A stretch of DNA of 64,000 nt from Sellimonas catena (GTDB taxonomy: Bacteria; Bacillota; Clostridia; Lachnospirales; Lachnospiraceae). The stretch's first letter is position 1. Every line of letters starts with the position of its first letter. The translations under genes and the position numbers were made by a program. The notes under the pieces were generated by a model that did not search any database, was not told the DNA's origin, and saw nothing but the letters and a program-made list of their open reading frames with translations. The stretch lies in the NCBI RefSeq assembly GCF_045063725.1, contig NZ_CP173695.1; one strand, 5' to 3'. Positions 1 through 8,137 of the stretch are shown here, one piece after another.

Positions 1-645
1 GCAGTTGCTTGCCATCTGCGGGTCGTGAGTAACCATGACAATCGTCTTCTTCATTTCCTGATTGATGGTTCGAAGTGCTTCAATCACGATTTTGCCGGAC
101 TTGGAGTCCAGGTTTCCCGTCGGCTCATCGGCCAGAATCAGATCCGGATTGTTAATCAGTGCCCGGCAGATTGCCACTCTCTGTTTTTCTCCACCGGAGA
201 GTTCATACGGATTCTTGTTTAACAGATGATCGATCTGAAACTTTTCCGCATATGCCTTTGCCGAATCCATCATTTTCTGCGCATCCTCCTGCCCGAGGAT
301 CATCGGCAACATGATATTTTCCTCAACTGTCAGACTGTCCATCAGGTAATAGTCCTGAAAGATAAATCCGAGTTTCGTTCTTCTGATATCCGCCAGCGTA
401 TCTCCGGAAAGTCCTTTTGTGTCCTGTCCCATGAATCGGACCGTTCCATCTGTCTGCTTATCAATCATCCCCAGAACTTTCAGAAGGGTCGTCTTTCCAC
501 ATCCGGATTTCCCCATAATTCCGGTGAAATCTCCTTCTTCCACCTGAAAGTTCAGTCCTTTTAAAACTTTTATATCTTCTTTTCCCTTTTTCCCTACAGC
601 CTTCTGATAATTACGAATTAAATTTTCAACTTCAAGCACATACAT
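1..645 (-). CDS. ABC transporter ATP-binding protein, LolD/MacB-like (3' end outside window)
   Basis: This ATPase should power an ABC exporter or lipoprotein/peptide translocator of the MacB/FtsX permease type. The readable 215 residues show Walker A GKSGCGKT (about 45-52), the Q-loop in FIFQDYY (about 95-100), the signature LSGGEKQR (about 149-156), Walker B LILADEP (about 169-175) and the H-loop in MVTHDP. The reading frame runs off the left edge in the conserved region after the H-loop, so only the last few residues are missing. The ATG at 645 follows a GGGGGAAAG ribosome site. It is the last visible gene of a run transcribed leftward from 2451 and is a close paralogue of the ATPase at 1681-2451. 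The matching permease is probably just outside the window. Confident on family, not on substrate. Confidence 0.93.
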   Translation of the reverse strand, partial: MYVLEVENLIRNYQKAVGKKGKEDIKVLKGLNFQVEEGDFTGIMGKSGCGKTTLLKVLGMIDKQTDGTVRFMGQDTKGLSGDTLADIRRTKLGFIFQDYYLMDSLTVEENIMLPMILGQEDAQKMMDSAKAYAEKFQIDHLLNKNPYELSGGEKQRVAICRALINNPDLILADEPTGNLDSKSGKIVIEALRTINQEMKKTIVMVTHDPQMASNC

Positions 646-662
646 CTTCTTTCCCCCGCTTT

Positions 663-1322
663 CTATTTCCAGTCATATTTCTGTGACTGCTTTTTCCAGT
701 AGTTTGCACTGATAAAAGCTGCCAAAACAGATAACAAAATCAGACACCCTCCTATGACAAATCCATTTCCTGTAATAGCCTGATCTGTTCGGACATCTGT
801 AAATACTACAAGTACTAATGACCCTATCTTAATCAAATGCCTAAGATATTCTTTACGTTTATCCCATGCCATAATACGTTTTCCAGGAAGCCATACATCT
901 GACAATGCTGCGAAAAATGCGAATAACATATCTGATGCATAAACCATTCTTGGTTCTGCATCCAGCAAAGCCCCAATGAGCCAGAAAACAGTCAGATACC
1001 ATACAAAATTCACAGCCAACTCCAGAATCTGCTCCTCCACCTTTCTTTTTCTGGTTCTTTCTGTTTCGTTTTCTATCAGGTTGTCGCAAAATTCTTTCGA
1101 CGACATTCCCAGTTTTTCTTCCAGAGAGATCTGTTCGATCTCCGCCTCCTTTGCCATACCGATCAGATCTTTTTTTATCACTTCTTCTTCAAACATCGGG
1201 ATCGAAAAAGAGGACAGATATTCCAGCATCGGAGAAAGCTGGTCCCACATTGTTCCGTTCATTCCACTGATCTGCTCTGCATTCTCATTTCTTATTTCTG
1301 TCAATTCATTTTTCCATAACAT
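663..1322 (-). CDS. PadR-associated membrane protein with N-terminal helical region
   Basis: I do not recognise a precise family. The 219-residue protein has a charged, helical N-terminal half (about 1-95). Hydrophobic segments follow at about 100-120, 128-140, 165-180 and 185-208, so it is probably an integral membrane protein with a cytoplasmic N-terminus. Proteins of this layout next to PadR genes often carry a HAAS/DUF1700-like N-terminal domain; that link is inference from context. The ATG at 1322 follows AGGAGGCGAG. It lies 15 bp after the PadR gene and 17 bp before the second ATPase, so it is in the same operon. Confidence 0.75.
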   Translation of the reverse strand: MLWKNELTEIRNENAEQISGMNGTMWDQLSPMLEYLSSFSIPMFEEEVIKKDLIGMAKEAEIEQISLEEKLGMSSKEFCDNLIENETERTRKRKVEEQILELAVNFVWYLTVFWLIGALLDAEPRMVYASDMLFAFFAALSDVWLPGKRIMAWDKRKEYLRHLIKIGSLVLVVFTDVRTDQAITGNGFVIGGCLILLSVLAAFISANYWKKQSQKYDWK

Positions 1323-1337
1323 TTTTCTCGCCTCCTG

Positions 1338-1649
1338 TCAGAAGATCCGGTCAACAGACTCTTTCACTTCCTGCCATGCCTGATAAAACTGATCGACATA
1401 GTCCTTTCCCTCCTGAGTCAGTGCGTAGTACTTCCGCTTCGGCCCCAGAGGACTTTCTTTAAAGGTTCCCTTAATCAGCTTCTTTTTCTCCAGGCGGAGT
1501 AAAAGCGGATAAAGCGTGCCTTCTTTTGCGTCAGAAAATCCATAATCCTGGAGCCTTGTTACGATCTCATATCCGTATGTCTCTTCCTGATCAATGATCT
1601 TCAGAATGCATCCTTCCAGAATCCCTTTCATAAGCTGCGCTTTGTCCAT
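1338..1649 (-). CDS. PadR family transcriptional regulator
   Basis: This is a small winged-helix repressor of 103 residues. It shows the PadR hallmarks: an N-terminal helix (GILEGCILKII), the YGYEI segment, the EGTLYPLLLRLE recognition region, and a wing with GPKRKYYALTQEGK followed by a C-terminal dimerisation helix. PadR proteins usually repress their own operon and respond to a toxic ligand. The ATG at 1649 is preferred over an upstream GTG at 1658 because GGCGGTGAG lies at the right distance before it. It sits between an ABC ATPase gene (1681-2451) and a membrane protein gene. A matching palindrome overlaps the promoter at 2468-2527. Confidence 0.93.
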   Translation of the reverse strand: MDKAQLMKGILEGCILKIIDQEETYGYEIVTRLQDYGFSDAKEGTLYPLLLRLEKKKLIKGTFKESPLGPKRKYYALTQEGKDYVDQFYQAWQEVKESVDRIF

Positions 1650-1680
1650 ATTTCTCACCGCCTGTCTCTTGTTGTTTCAC

Positions 1681-2451
1681 TTAAAGCTGCTCCATTTCTC
1701 CGAGAATCTCCCGATAATAGCGTTCCCGCTCTTTTTCATCGTCTCCTTTGCGGTCCAGTGTCTTTAAAATCACGCCATCTTTCAGCAAAATCACATGCTT
1801 ACAATTGCTCGCCATCTGAGGGTCATGGGTCACCATGATGATAGTCTTTCCCCATCTATTAATCTCTTTGAGTGCATCCAGAACAATTTTTCCGGATTTG
1901 GAATCCAGATTTCCCGTCGGTTCGTCCGCCAGAATCAGTTCCGGGTCATTGATCAGCGCCCGGCAGATCGCGGCTCTTTGCTTCTCTCCGCCGGAAAGCT
2001 CCGTCGGCTTCTTATCAAGAAGATGCGAAATCTCAAACTGTTCCGCATATTTTTCCGCCCGCTTTTTCATTTCCGCGGAATCCGCCTTGTCTAAAATCAT
2101 CGGCAGAATCATGTTTTCCCTCACCGTCAGACTGTCCATCAGGTAGTAGTCCTGGAAGATAAATCCGATCTTCCTTCTGCGGATGTCTGCCAGCTCATCT
2201 TTCCACAATTCTTCCGTATCAAAATCTTCAAAATAAATTTTTCCTTCTGTCGGCCGGTCCAGAAGTCCGAGCACCCGGAGCAGCGTTGACTTTCCGCATC
2301 CGGATTTTCCCATAATGCCAAGGAAATCTCCCTTCTCGACTTTCATACTGATCCCGCGGATGACCTTGATATCATCCTCTGCCGGACGGGCTCCATCGCC
2401 TTTTTTAGAATAATTTCTAATAATATCCTGCACTTCTAACACTGTTCCCAT
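1681..2451 (-). CDS. ABC transporter ATP-binding protein, LolD/MacB-like
   Basis: This is the first gene of the PadR operon and encodes a 256-residue ATPase. Visible motifs are Walker A GKSGCGKS (about 48-55), Q-loop FIFQDYY (about 97-103), LSGGEKQR (152-159), Walker B LILADEP (172-178) and an H-loop MVTHDP. The longer frame starts at 2520, but GGAGGGAAATC directly precedes the ATG at 2451, and the upstream part covers the promoter, so 2451 is the better start. It is strongly similar along its length to the ATPase at 1-645. No permease gene separates the two. They may form a pair serving one permease or be duplicates. Confidence 0.93.
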   Translation of the reverse strand: MGTVLEVQDIIRNYSKKGDGARPAEDDIKVIRGISMKVEKGDFLGIMGKSGCGKSTLLRVLGLLDRPTEGKIYFEDFDTEELWKDELADIRRRKIGFIFQDYYLMDSLTVRENMILPMILDKADSAEMKKRAEKYAEQFEISHLLDKKPTELSGGEKQRAAICRALINDPELILADEPTGNLDSKSGKIVLDALKEINRWGKTIIMVTHDPQMASNCKHVILLKDGVILKTLDRKGDDEKERERYYREILGEMEQL

Positions 2452-2467
2452 GATTTCCCTCCAGTCT

Positions 2468-2527
2468 ACCTTGTATGATAAGGTTCTTCTCTTGACTATA
2501 TTATATAGCAAGGTAGGCATTTGTCAA
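2468..2527 (-). promoter_or_regulatory. Promoter and candidate PadR operator
   Basis: On the minus strand TTGACA (2522-2527) and TATAAT (2500-2505) are separated by 16 bp. Just downstream is the inverted repeat ACCTT-7-AAGGT (2468-2484). A further AAGGTAG half site (2511-2516 region) lies between the -35 and -10 boxes. The placement suits repression by the PadR protein of the same operon. Operator assignment is inference. Confidence 0.75.
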
Positions 2528-2660
2528 TAGATTCTGACTAAAAGATAACATCTTAATCGTTTCGTTCTATTTTCCAGTACAAGTCAGCAAAAAATACTGT
2601 TCAAATTTGCAAATTGTCATTTTAAGCCGTAGATTCTAATCTGGTTTCTTCCTGCGCATA

Positions 2661-2695
2661 GAAAAAGGATGTCTCCTGATTGTGGAAACATCCTT
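2661..2695 (-). terminator. Rho-independent terminator after hcp
   Basis: An 8-bp stem, AAGGATGT (2665-2672) with ACATCCTT (2688-2695), is followed on the minus strand by a run of T. It lies 13 bp after the hcp stop codon. The rest of 2521-2707 holds no gene that I can see. Confidence 0.8.
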
Positions 2696-2707
2696 CTTCT
2701 TAGCTTC

Positions 2708-4300
2708 TTATCCTAAGATTGTCTTTAAATCCTCTTCCGGTGTTGTAACCGGAGCAATTCCATATTCTTTTATCAGATACTCCGCCACACCTTTTGAAAG
2801 AAATGCCGGCAGTGTCGGGCCAAGCCGGATATTTTTGATGCCGAGGTGAAGAAGCGTCAGCAAAATGCAGACCGCTTTCTGTTCATACCAGGACAGAATC
2901 ATGGACAGCGGCAGTTCATTAACACCACATCCAAATGCATCTGCCAGTGCCAGTGCAACCTTGATGGCACTGTAGGCATCATTGCACTGTCCCATGTCGA
3001 GCATCCGCGGGATTCCTCCGATTGTTCCCAGATCCAGATCGTTAAACCGGTATTTTCCGCAGGCCAGTGTCAAAATCACCGTATCCTTTGGTGCCTGTTT
3101 TACAAACTCTGTATAATAGCTTCTTCCAGGGCGGGCTCCATCGCATCCTCCTACCAGGAAGAAATGCCGGATCGCTCCGCTTTTCACACCTGCGATGATC
3201 TGACCCGCCACACCCAGAACTGCCTGATGGCCGAATCCGGTCATTGTGGTGCTGCCGCCGTTGCTTCCTGTAAATTCCATATCTTTTTCATATCCACCAA
3301 GTTCCAGTGCTTTTTGGATCACCGGGGTAAAATCTTTGTCCTCACCAATGTGGACCATGCCCGGATATCCTACTACTTCCGTTGTAAATACCCGGTCCGT
3401 ATAACTGTCCTTTACCGGCATCAGACAATTTGTCGTATAAAGAACCGGTGCCGGAATGTCTGCAAACTCCTTCTGTTGATTCTGCCATGCGGTTCCAAAG
3501 TTTCCTTTCAGATGCGGATATTTCCGAAGCATCGGATATGCATGAGCCGGGAGCATCTCTCCGTGGGTGTAAACCTGGATTCCCAGATCTTTCGTCTGTT
3601 CCAAAAGAAGTTTCAGATCATAGAGATCATGACCGGTTACAACGATAAACGGCCCTTTTTCCACTTTCCAGGATACTTCTGACGGCTCCGGATTTCCAAA
3701 TGTTTCCGTGTTGGCACGGTCGAGCAGTTCCATGCATTTCAGGTTCACTGCTCCGGTCTCCATAACCACCGGAAGAAGTTCTTCCATTCCCCAGTCCTCT
3801 GCAAGTATAGATAATGCCTTGTAGAAAAAGGTGTTGACTTCCTCATTCACATAGCCCAGTACCATGGCATGATAAGCATACGCCGCCATTCCCCGGATTC
3901 CAAATAAGATCAGAGATTTCAATGACCGGATATCCTCCTGCGCTTCCCAGATCCGTTTCATATCATATTCATCGGTGTTCCCGCACTTTGCTTCGCATAC
4001 TGCGCAGCCCGGCGCAATCTGCTCTTTTTCTGCTCTTACTTTATCAATCAGCCTTTCAATGGCTTCATCATCAAAATTGACATTTGTGACAGTAGCAAAC
4101 AGACCTTCCAGAATCAACCGGTCCGTATTTTCTGTCTTCGGATTGGACGCACACGTCCTTGCAAGTCCGATCAGCGCCCCGGTCAGTTCATCCTGAAGGC
4201 CTGCGGTCCTTGCTGTCTTCCCACAGACTCCCGCTTTCCCGGTACATCCGCTGCACCCTGCCGTCTGTTCACACTGATAACAAAACATCTGCTTTTCCAT
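2708..4300 (-). CDS. hcp: Hybrid cluster protein (hydroxylamine / nitric oxide reductase)
   Basis: Hcp is a cytoplasmic Fe-S protein with a [4Fe-4S] cluster and a hybrid Fe-S-O cluster. It reduces hydroxylamine in vitro and is linked to nitric oxide detoxification. The 530-residue protein begins with the N-terminal cysteine motif CYQCEQTAGCSGC...GVCGK. It also has the conserved segments GGCDGARPGRSYY, ACGKYRFN and CAVCEAKC that contribute cluster ligands. The length fits the single-domain anaerobe type. It is a single-gene unit with its own terminator. A palindrome upstream (4361-4376) suggests control by a CRP/FNR-family activator. No hcr reductase gene is adjacent. Confidence 0.96.
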   Translation of the reverse strand: MEKQMFCYQCEQTAGCSGCTGKAGVCGKTARTAGLQDELTGALIGLARTCASNPKTENTDRLILEGLFATVTNVNFDDEAIERLIDKVRAEKEQIAPGCAVCEAKCGNTDEYDMKRIWEAQEDIRSLKSLILFGIRGMAAYAYHAMVLGYVNEEVNTFFYKALSILAEDWGMEELLPVVMETGAVNLKCMELLDRANTETFGNPEPSEVSWKVEKGPFIVVTGHDLYDLKLLLEQTKDLGIQVYTHGEMLPAHAYPMLRKYPHLKGNFGTAWQNQQKEFADIPAPVLYTTNCLMPVKDSYTDRVFTTEVVGYPGMVHIGEDKDFTPVIQKALELGGYEKDMEFTGSNGGSTTMTGFGHQAVLGVAGQIIAGVKSGAIRHFFLVGGCDGARPGRSYYTEFVKQAPKDTVILTLACGKYRFNDLDLGTIGGIPRMLDMGQCNDAYSAIKVALALADAFGCGVNELPLSMILSWYEQKAVCILLTLLHLGIKNIRLGPTLPAFLSKGVAEYLIKEYGIAPVTTPEEDLKTILG

Positions 4301-4333
4301 TTTCTGTCCTCCTTACTGTTTCGTTCCATGGCC

Positions 4334-4376
4334 AGTATACAGGAATCAGAAAGCAAAATATGTTGTAAGTACAACA
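4334..4376 (-). promoter_or_regulatory. hcp promoter with CRP/FNR-like palindrome
   Basis: On the minus strand a TATACT -10 box lies at 4334-4339, with no good -35 box. The perfect palindrome TGTTGTA-2-TACAACA occupies 4361-4376. If transcription starts at about 4327, the palindrome is centred at -41.5, the usual place for a class II CRP/FNR-family activator. A missing -35 box fits activator dependence. The regulator is not identified in this window. Confidence 0.6.
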
Positions 4377-4385
4377 GATTTTATA

Positions 4386-6848
4386 TTATTTTAATGTCGT
4401 CCGCACAATCCTTGTGACGCAGTCCCGGAGTTCCTTCTGTGATATCGTTCCATCAGACAACGCCTGCCGGATACTTTCCTGATCCTCTGGTTCTCCCGGC
4501 ATTACCAGATCATTTCCTGCCTTAATGCATCCCGCAGCCGTACAGTCTTCACTCAGCTGCGTCGTTGTCCAGTCCGTCATGATCAATCCCTGAAATCCAT
4601 ATTCACAGCGGGCCGCTTTCGTACAGAGATCATAACTGTTTGCCGCATGGATACCATTGATCAGATTATAGCTTGTCATGATTGCAAGCGGCTGCGCTTC
4701 CCGAATAACAATTTCAAAGCCGCGCAGATAGATTTCCCGAAGGGTTCGTTCCGAAAGAATACTGTCGGATCCGCTCCGGTTATCCTCCTGATTATTGCAG
4801 GCAAAATGCTTCACAGTCGTTCCGCATCCAGGGTGCTTCTGCACTCCTTTTGTCATGGCTGCGGCAATTTTTCCGCTGAGGAACGGATCTTCCGAATAAT
4901 ACTCAAAGTTCCGTCCGCACAGAGGATTCCGGTGGATATTCATTCCCGGCGCAAGCCAGAGCGTCACTTCAAAACGTTCCATCTCCTCGCCCACTGCATT
5001 GCCAACTTCCCGGATCAATTCTTCATTCCACGTCTGAGCCAGAAGTGTTCCGACAGGGAACGCCGTACAATATTGATAATAAATATCTCCTTCCTGTTCC
5101 GGCCCATCGTAAAAAAATCCTCTTTCAATCGCCGCTTCAAACGGAATCGTCTGCACTTTTCCATCGTACACCACATAATTCTGACTCAGGCGCAGACCTG
5201 CCGGTCCGTCAGCCAGAACAATCGCTTTTACTCCCTGTCCGGCCGCACAGAAGCTGGTCTCACCTGCAGATCCAGGCACCGAAATCCCGGCTGCGCCAAG
5301 ATTGCTTCCCTGTCCGCTTCCCGGATCTCCCACAGCAAGCAGGATCAGCTGATCCTCGGACAGCCCACTGGTGATTTCCGCCGCTTCATCCCCCGGCTCT
5401 TTATAATCGTAACAATACCGGATAGTATCAAGTCCGTCCAGATCATAGGAAAAGTGCGGCACATTCTCCGTATTGTTTATCAGCGCTTCATACCGCTTCC
5501 GGATTTTTTCAGCCGGAACAGACAGCTCCTCCAGAGTTTCTCTTAGTGGACAGATATGCTCTGTTTCTGCCAGCACTTTCTCCTGTTTTACATCAAGGAT
5601 ACCTTCCAGTGTGCTTTCCGCAAGGAAATTTCCCACATAGATTCCGTAGCATCCCGCTTCCAGAATCCATGCTGCCCGGCTTTCATCAAAGGAAGTCAGT
5701 GTTCCGGCATCAAAAGTCATCTCAACCGTCTCCTCTTCTCCCGGAGCCAGTATCCTGGTCTTGGCAAAAGCGCACAATCTACGGAACTCTTTTTCAATCT
5801 TTCCGACTGGAAGGGATACATAAAGCTGAACCACTTCTTTTCCGGAAAACTCCCGGCTGTTATTTTTCACTTTGACTGTGACTCGTACCTCCCCATTTTC
5901 TGATGTTTCGATACGTGCCGTATTTATGGAGAAAGACGCATAGGACATTCCATACCCGAATCCATAACGTACCGGAATCTCGAAGGTATCAAAATAACGG
6001 TATCCAACATAGATGCCTTCCTCGTACTTCTCCTCCTCAACATTTCCGTTGTTATGCGAAAATGTTGTGGCATTCGGATAGTCATCATAAGAAAATGCCC
6101 ATGTATCAGTCAATTTTCCACTTGGAGAAATAATCCCGCTGATAACATCTGCCACGGCAGTGCCGCCCTCCTGGCCCGGCTGTGATACTGCCAGTACTGC
6201 CTGAATCTGCGGAAGCTTTTCAAGTAATGACAAATCCACAACTCCGCCGGAATTCAGCAACAGAATGACCTTTTCAAATCTGTCACAGACATCGGAAAGA
6301 AGGGTATACTCTTCATCGCTCAGAAAATAATCTCCTTTTTCTGCCCGTCTGTCCGCCCCTTCCCCTGCATTCCGGGCAAGGACGAAAACTGCCGCATCTG
6401 CATCGACAGTATAAATTTCCGGTCCTGCCGGAACATGAAATGGAGAAGTGGAATATGCGGTGAAAAAATCTGTTCCGCTTTTTGTTTTTTCAAGAATCGC
6501 TTCTTTCCATTCCAACCGTTTTCCCTTATATTCTTCTTCATATTCATGGAGCCATTTCTCCGTCATAATTTCAAATCCGGCATTTTTCAAACCTTCATAG
6601 ATGCTGATACTTCTTCTCTCGTTTACATCTCCGGAACCGGTGCCTCCTTTGACTGTTCTGGACGCACCAGAACCAAACAGCGCAAGTTTACTTCCCTTTT
6701 TGAGCGGAAGCAGATGCTCCTCATTTTTCAAAAGGACAATCCCCTCTTCTGCTGCCCGGCGCGCAATTTCCCCATGAAGTTTCTCATATGCTTCCGGTTC
6801 CCTGCTTGTTGTTCCTGTAAACATGGTTTCTTTTCTTTCAAAGTGCAT
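4386..6848 (-). CDS. Glycoside hydrolase family 3 protein, inverted domain order
   Basis: This is a GH3 beta-glycosidase (beta-glucosidase-like) of 820 residues. The usual order is swapped: the GH3 C-terminal (alpha/beta sandwich) domain comes first (about 20-260, with EGIVLLKNE and the GSGASRTVKGGTGSGDV segment). A fibronectin-III-like region follows (about 290-400, with GKEVVQLYVS), and the TIM-barrel domain comes last (about 480-820). The barrel holds the KHFACNNQE substrate-binding motif and the nucleophile Asp in LIMTDWTTT. The same order is known in Butyrivibrio and Ruminococcus albus beta-glucosidases. No signal peptide is visible, so it is likely intracellular. The ATG at 6848 is preferred over the GTG at 6857 because GAGG lies at better spacing. 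Substrate is unknown. Confidence 0.9.
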   Translation of the reverse strand: MHFERKETMFTGTTSREPEAYEKLHGEIARRAAEEGIVLLKNEEHLLPLKKGSKLALFGSGASRTVKGGTGSGDVNERRSISIYEGLKNAGFEIMTEKWLHEYEEEYKGKRLEWKEAILEKTKSGTDFFTAYSTSPFHVPAGPEIYTVDADAAVFVLARNAGEGADRRAEKGDYFLSDEEYTLLSDVCDRFEKVILLLNSGGVVDLSLLEKLPQIQAVLAVSQPGQEGGTAVADVISGIISPSGKLTDTWAFSYDDYPNATTFSHNNGNVEEEKYEEGIYVGYRYFDTFEIPVRYGFGYGMSYASFSINTARIETSENGEVRVTVKVKNNSREFSGKEVVQLYVSLPVGKIEKEFRRLCAFAKTRILAPGEEETVEMTFDAGTLTSFDESRAAWILEAGCYGIYVGNFLAESTLEGILDVKQEKVLAETEHICPLRETLEELSVPAEKIRKRYEALINNTENVPHFSYDLDGLDTIRYCYDYKEPGDEAAEITSGLSEDQLILLAVGDPGSGQGSNLGAAGISVPGSAGETSFCAAGQGVKAIVLADGPAGLRLSQNYVVYDGKVQTIPFEAAIERGFFYDGPEQEGDIYYQYCTAFPVGTLLAQTWNEELIREVGNAVGEEMERFEVTLWLAPGMNIHRNPLCGRNFEYYSEDPFLSGKIAAAMTKGVQKHPGCGTTVKHFACNNQEDNRSGSDSILSERTLREIYLRGFEIVIREAQPLAIMTSYNLINGIHAANSYDLCTKAARCEYGFQGLIMTDWTTTQLSEDCTAAGCIKAGNDLVMPGEPEDQESIRQALSDGTISQKELRDCVTRIVRTTLK

Positions 6849-6955
6849 GTTCCTCACCTCATTTCAGATTTTCAGCTTCTTTTTTGCTTGATTTATATAT
6901 AAATTTTTACATCGTTTTACTATGTTGTCAATACGAAAGATACCTCTGCTCATAA

Positions 6956-6984
6956 TTGAACAGACATCTTCCATATGCTATGAT
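6956..6984 (+). promoter_or_regulatory. Sigma-A-type promoter for the PH-domain gene
   Basis: TTGAAC (6956-6961) and TATGAT (6979-6984) are spaced by 17 bp, 24 bp before the start codon at 7008. A 14-bp A/T palindrome (6891-6904) lies in the divergent region towards the GH3 gene; its role is unknown. Confidence 0.7.
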
Positions 6985-7007
6985 AAAAGAAAAACGGAGG
7001 ACAGACT

Positions 7008-7382
7008 ATGATTGATTTTCAGAACAAAAAAGTATTCAAACTCAGTAAAGCAAAAGAAAAGCATCTTCCGAAAGAAATCCTGGATCTTTTGATTTATGGT
7101 GAAGAAATCGTCGGGTACTACAGTGCTCTGCGGGACTATGTGGTATTCACAAATAAACGACTGATCGCCTGCAATGTACAAGGCATTACCGGATCCAAAA
7201 AGGATTTTACTTCCCTTCCGTATTCCAAAGTTCAGGCATTTTCTATCGAAACAGCCGGAACCTTTGATATGGATTCCGAATTGACCCTCTACTTCAGCGG
7301 CCTTGGTAATGTCACATTTGAGTTTTCTGCCGGAGGAGATATAAGAGAAATCGGAAGACTGATCTCTTCCTGTATTTTATAA
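7008..7382 (+). CDS. PH domain-containing protein (bacterial PH fold)
   Basis: This is a 124-residue cytoplasmic protein with no signal peptide or membrane segment. The pattern of GEEIVGYYSALRDYVVFTNKRLIACNV, KKDFTSLPYSKVQAFSIE and DSELTLYFSGLG matches the bacterial PH domain proteins (bPH family, YvbH-like), which make a beta-barrel capped by a helix. Their ligands are mostly unknown. The start follows AACGGAGGAC. It is a monocistronic gene between its own promoter (6956-6984) and a strong terminator (7394-7420). Family assignment is from sequence pattern; function is not known. Confidence 0.8.
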   Translation: MIDFQNKKVFKLSKAKEKHLPKEILDLLIYGEEIVGYYSALRDYVVFTNKRLIACNVQGITGSKKDFTSLPYSKVQAFSIETAGTFDMDSELTLYFSGLGNVTFEFSAGGDIREIGRLISSCIL

Positions 7383-7393
7383 AACAGCATGGA

Positions 7394-7420
7394 AAAAGCG
7401 CCGTATTTGCGGCGCTTTTC
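7394..7420 (+). terminator. Rho-independent terminator
   Basis: The stem GCGCCG (7398-7403) with CGGCGC (7410-7415) is flanked by A4 and T4 tracts, so it can act in both directions. It lies 12 bp after the PH-domain gene. Confidence 0.85.
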
Positions 7421-7483
7421 TTACAAATCCAGACGGAATTACTCCTGTATCTAAGGACTCATATTCTCTATATGTGCAGTTTA

Positions 7484-7882
7484 TTATTTTCTGATATTCA
7501 ATTTATTCATCAATGCTTCCTGAAGAACTTGTGAAAAATTCACTCCCTTTTCTATTGCTTCTTCATTCAGCCATTCCGGAATACTCAAAGTCTTCTTGAC
7601 CGCCTTTGAATTGTGCTTTCTCTGATATTCCAGCATATCAAATCCTACGATCACAATGGCACCATCCTCTACATTCAACTCATTAATCGGTGTAGGATCT
7701 GGAATGACTTCTCCATCTTCTTTTCTGCCTACTAATACTATACCCAAGGCTTCCACTGCCATTTCATAAGCTTTCTGCAAATCATCGCCTTCAGTGAGAC
7801 ACTCTGGAAAATCCGGAAAAGTTACCCAAAATCCACCTTCCTCTGCCGTATGAAAGATTGCCGGATAAAATAATTTATTCAT
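7484..7882 (-). CDS. hicB: HicB family antitoxin
   Basis: This 132-residue protein neutralises the HicA mRNA interferase encoded just upstream. The N-terminal half is the HicB RNase H-like partial fold (YPAIFHTAEEGGFWVTFPDFPECLTEGD...A..EAL). The C-terminal part (about 90-132, KKTLSIPEWLNEEAIEKG) looks like a ribbon-helix-helix DNA-binding segment, which would let it repress the operon. The ATG at 7882 is chosen because GGAGG lies 8 bp before it; the frame is open to 7903. It is 35 bp after hicA. Confidence 0.92.
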   Translation of the reverse strand: MNKLFYPAIFHTAEEGGFWVTFPDFPECLTEGDDLQKAYEMAVEALGIVLVGRKEDGEVIPDPTPINELNVEDGAIVIVGFDMLEYQRKHNSKAVKKTLSIPEWLNEEAIEKGVNFSQVLQEALMNKLNIRK

Positions 7883-7917
7883 ACATGATACCTCCATTCT
7901 CATTTCAGGCGCAGGGC

Positions 7918-8106
7918 TTATTTGAGCCCTGCTTGTTTAAGTATTGCCTGCTCCAATCCCTTTTTCATGGCCTTGGAGTGATAAGGAACAACTACTGTTT
8001 TTCCAGTAGTTCGATTCCTCATGGTAACATGGGAACCATTCTGCCTGATTTCCTCAAATCCGTTTTTCTTGAGATATTTTATCATCTCTTTCGGAGTCAT
8101 TGGCAT
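7918..8106 (-). CDS. hicA: HicA family toxin (mRNA interferase)
   Basis: This 62-residue protein has the dsRBD-like HicA fold. It shows the typical N-terminus MTPKEMIKYLKKNGFEE, the catalytic-histidine region NGSHVTM and the C-terminal KGLEQAILKQAGL. HicA proteins cleave mRNA and tmRNA independently of translation; here the tmRNA gene lies about 200 bp away, which may be chance. The length is normal for the family. AAAGGAGATAC precedes the ATG. It is the first gene of the hicAB operon, the less common toxin-first order shared by most hicAB loci. Confidence 0.93.
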   Translation of the reverse strand: MPMTPKEMIKYLKKNGFEEIRQNGSHVTMRNRTTGKTVVVPYHSKAMKKGLEQAILKQAGLK

Positions 8107-8137
8107 CTTTTGTATCTCCTTTCCTTATCATGCCTTT

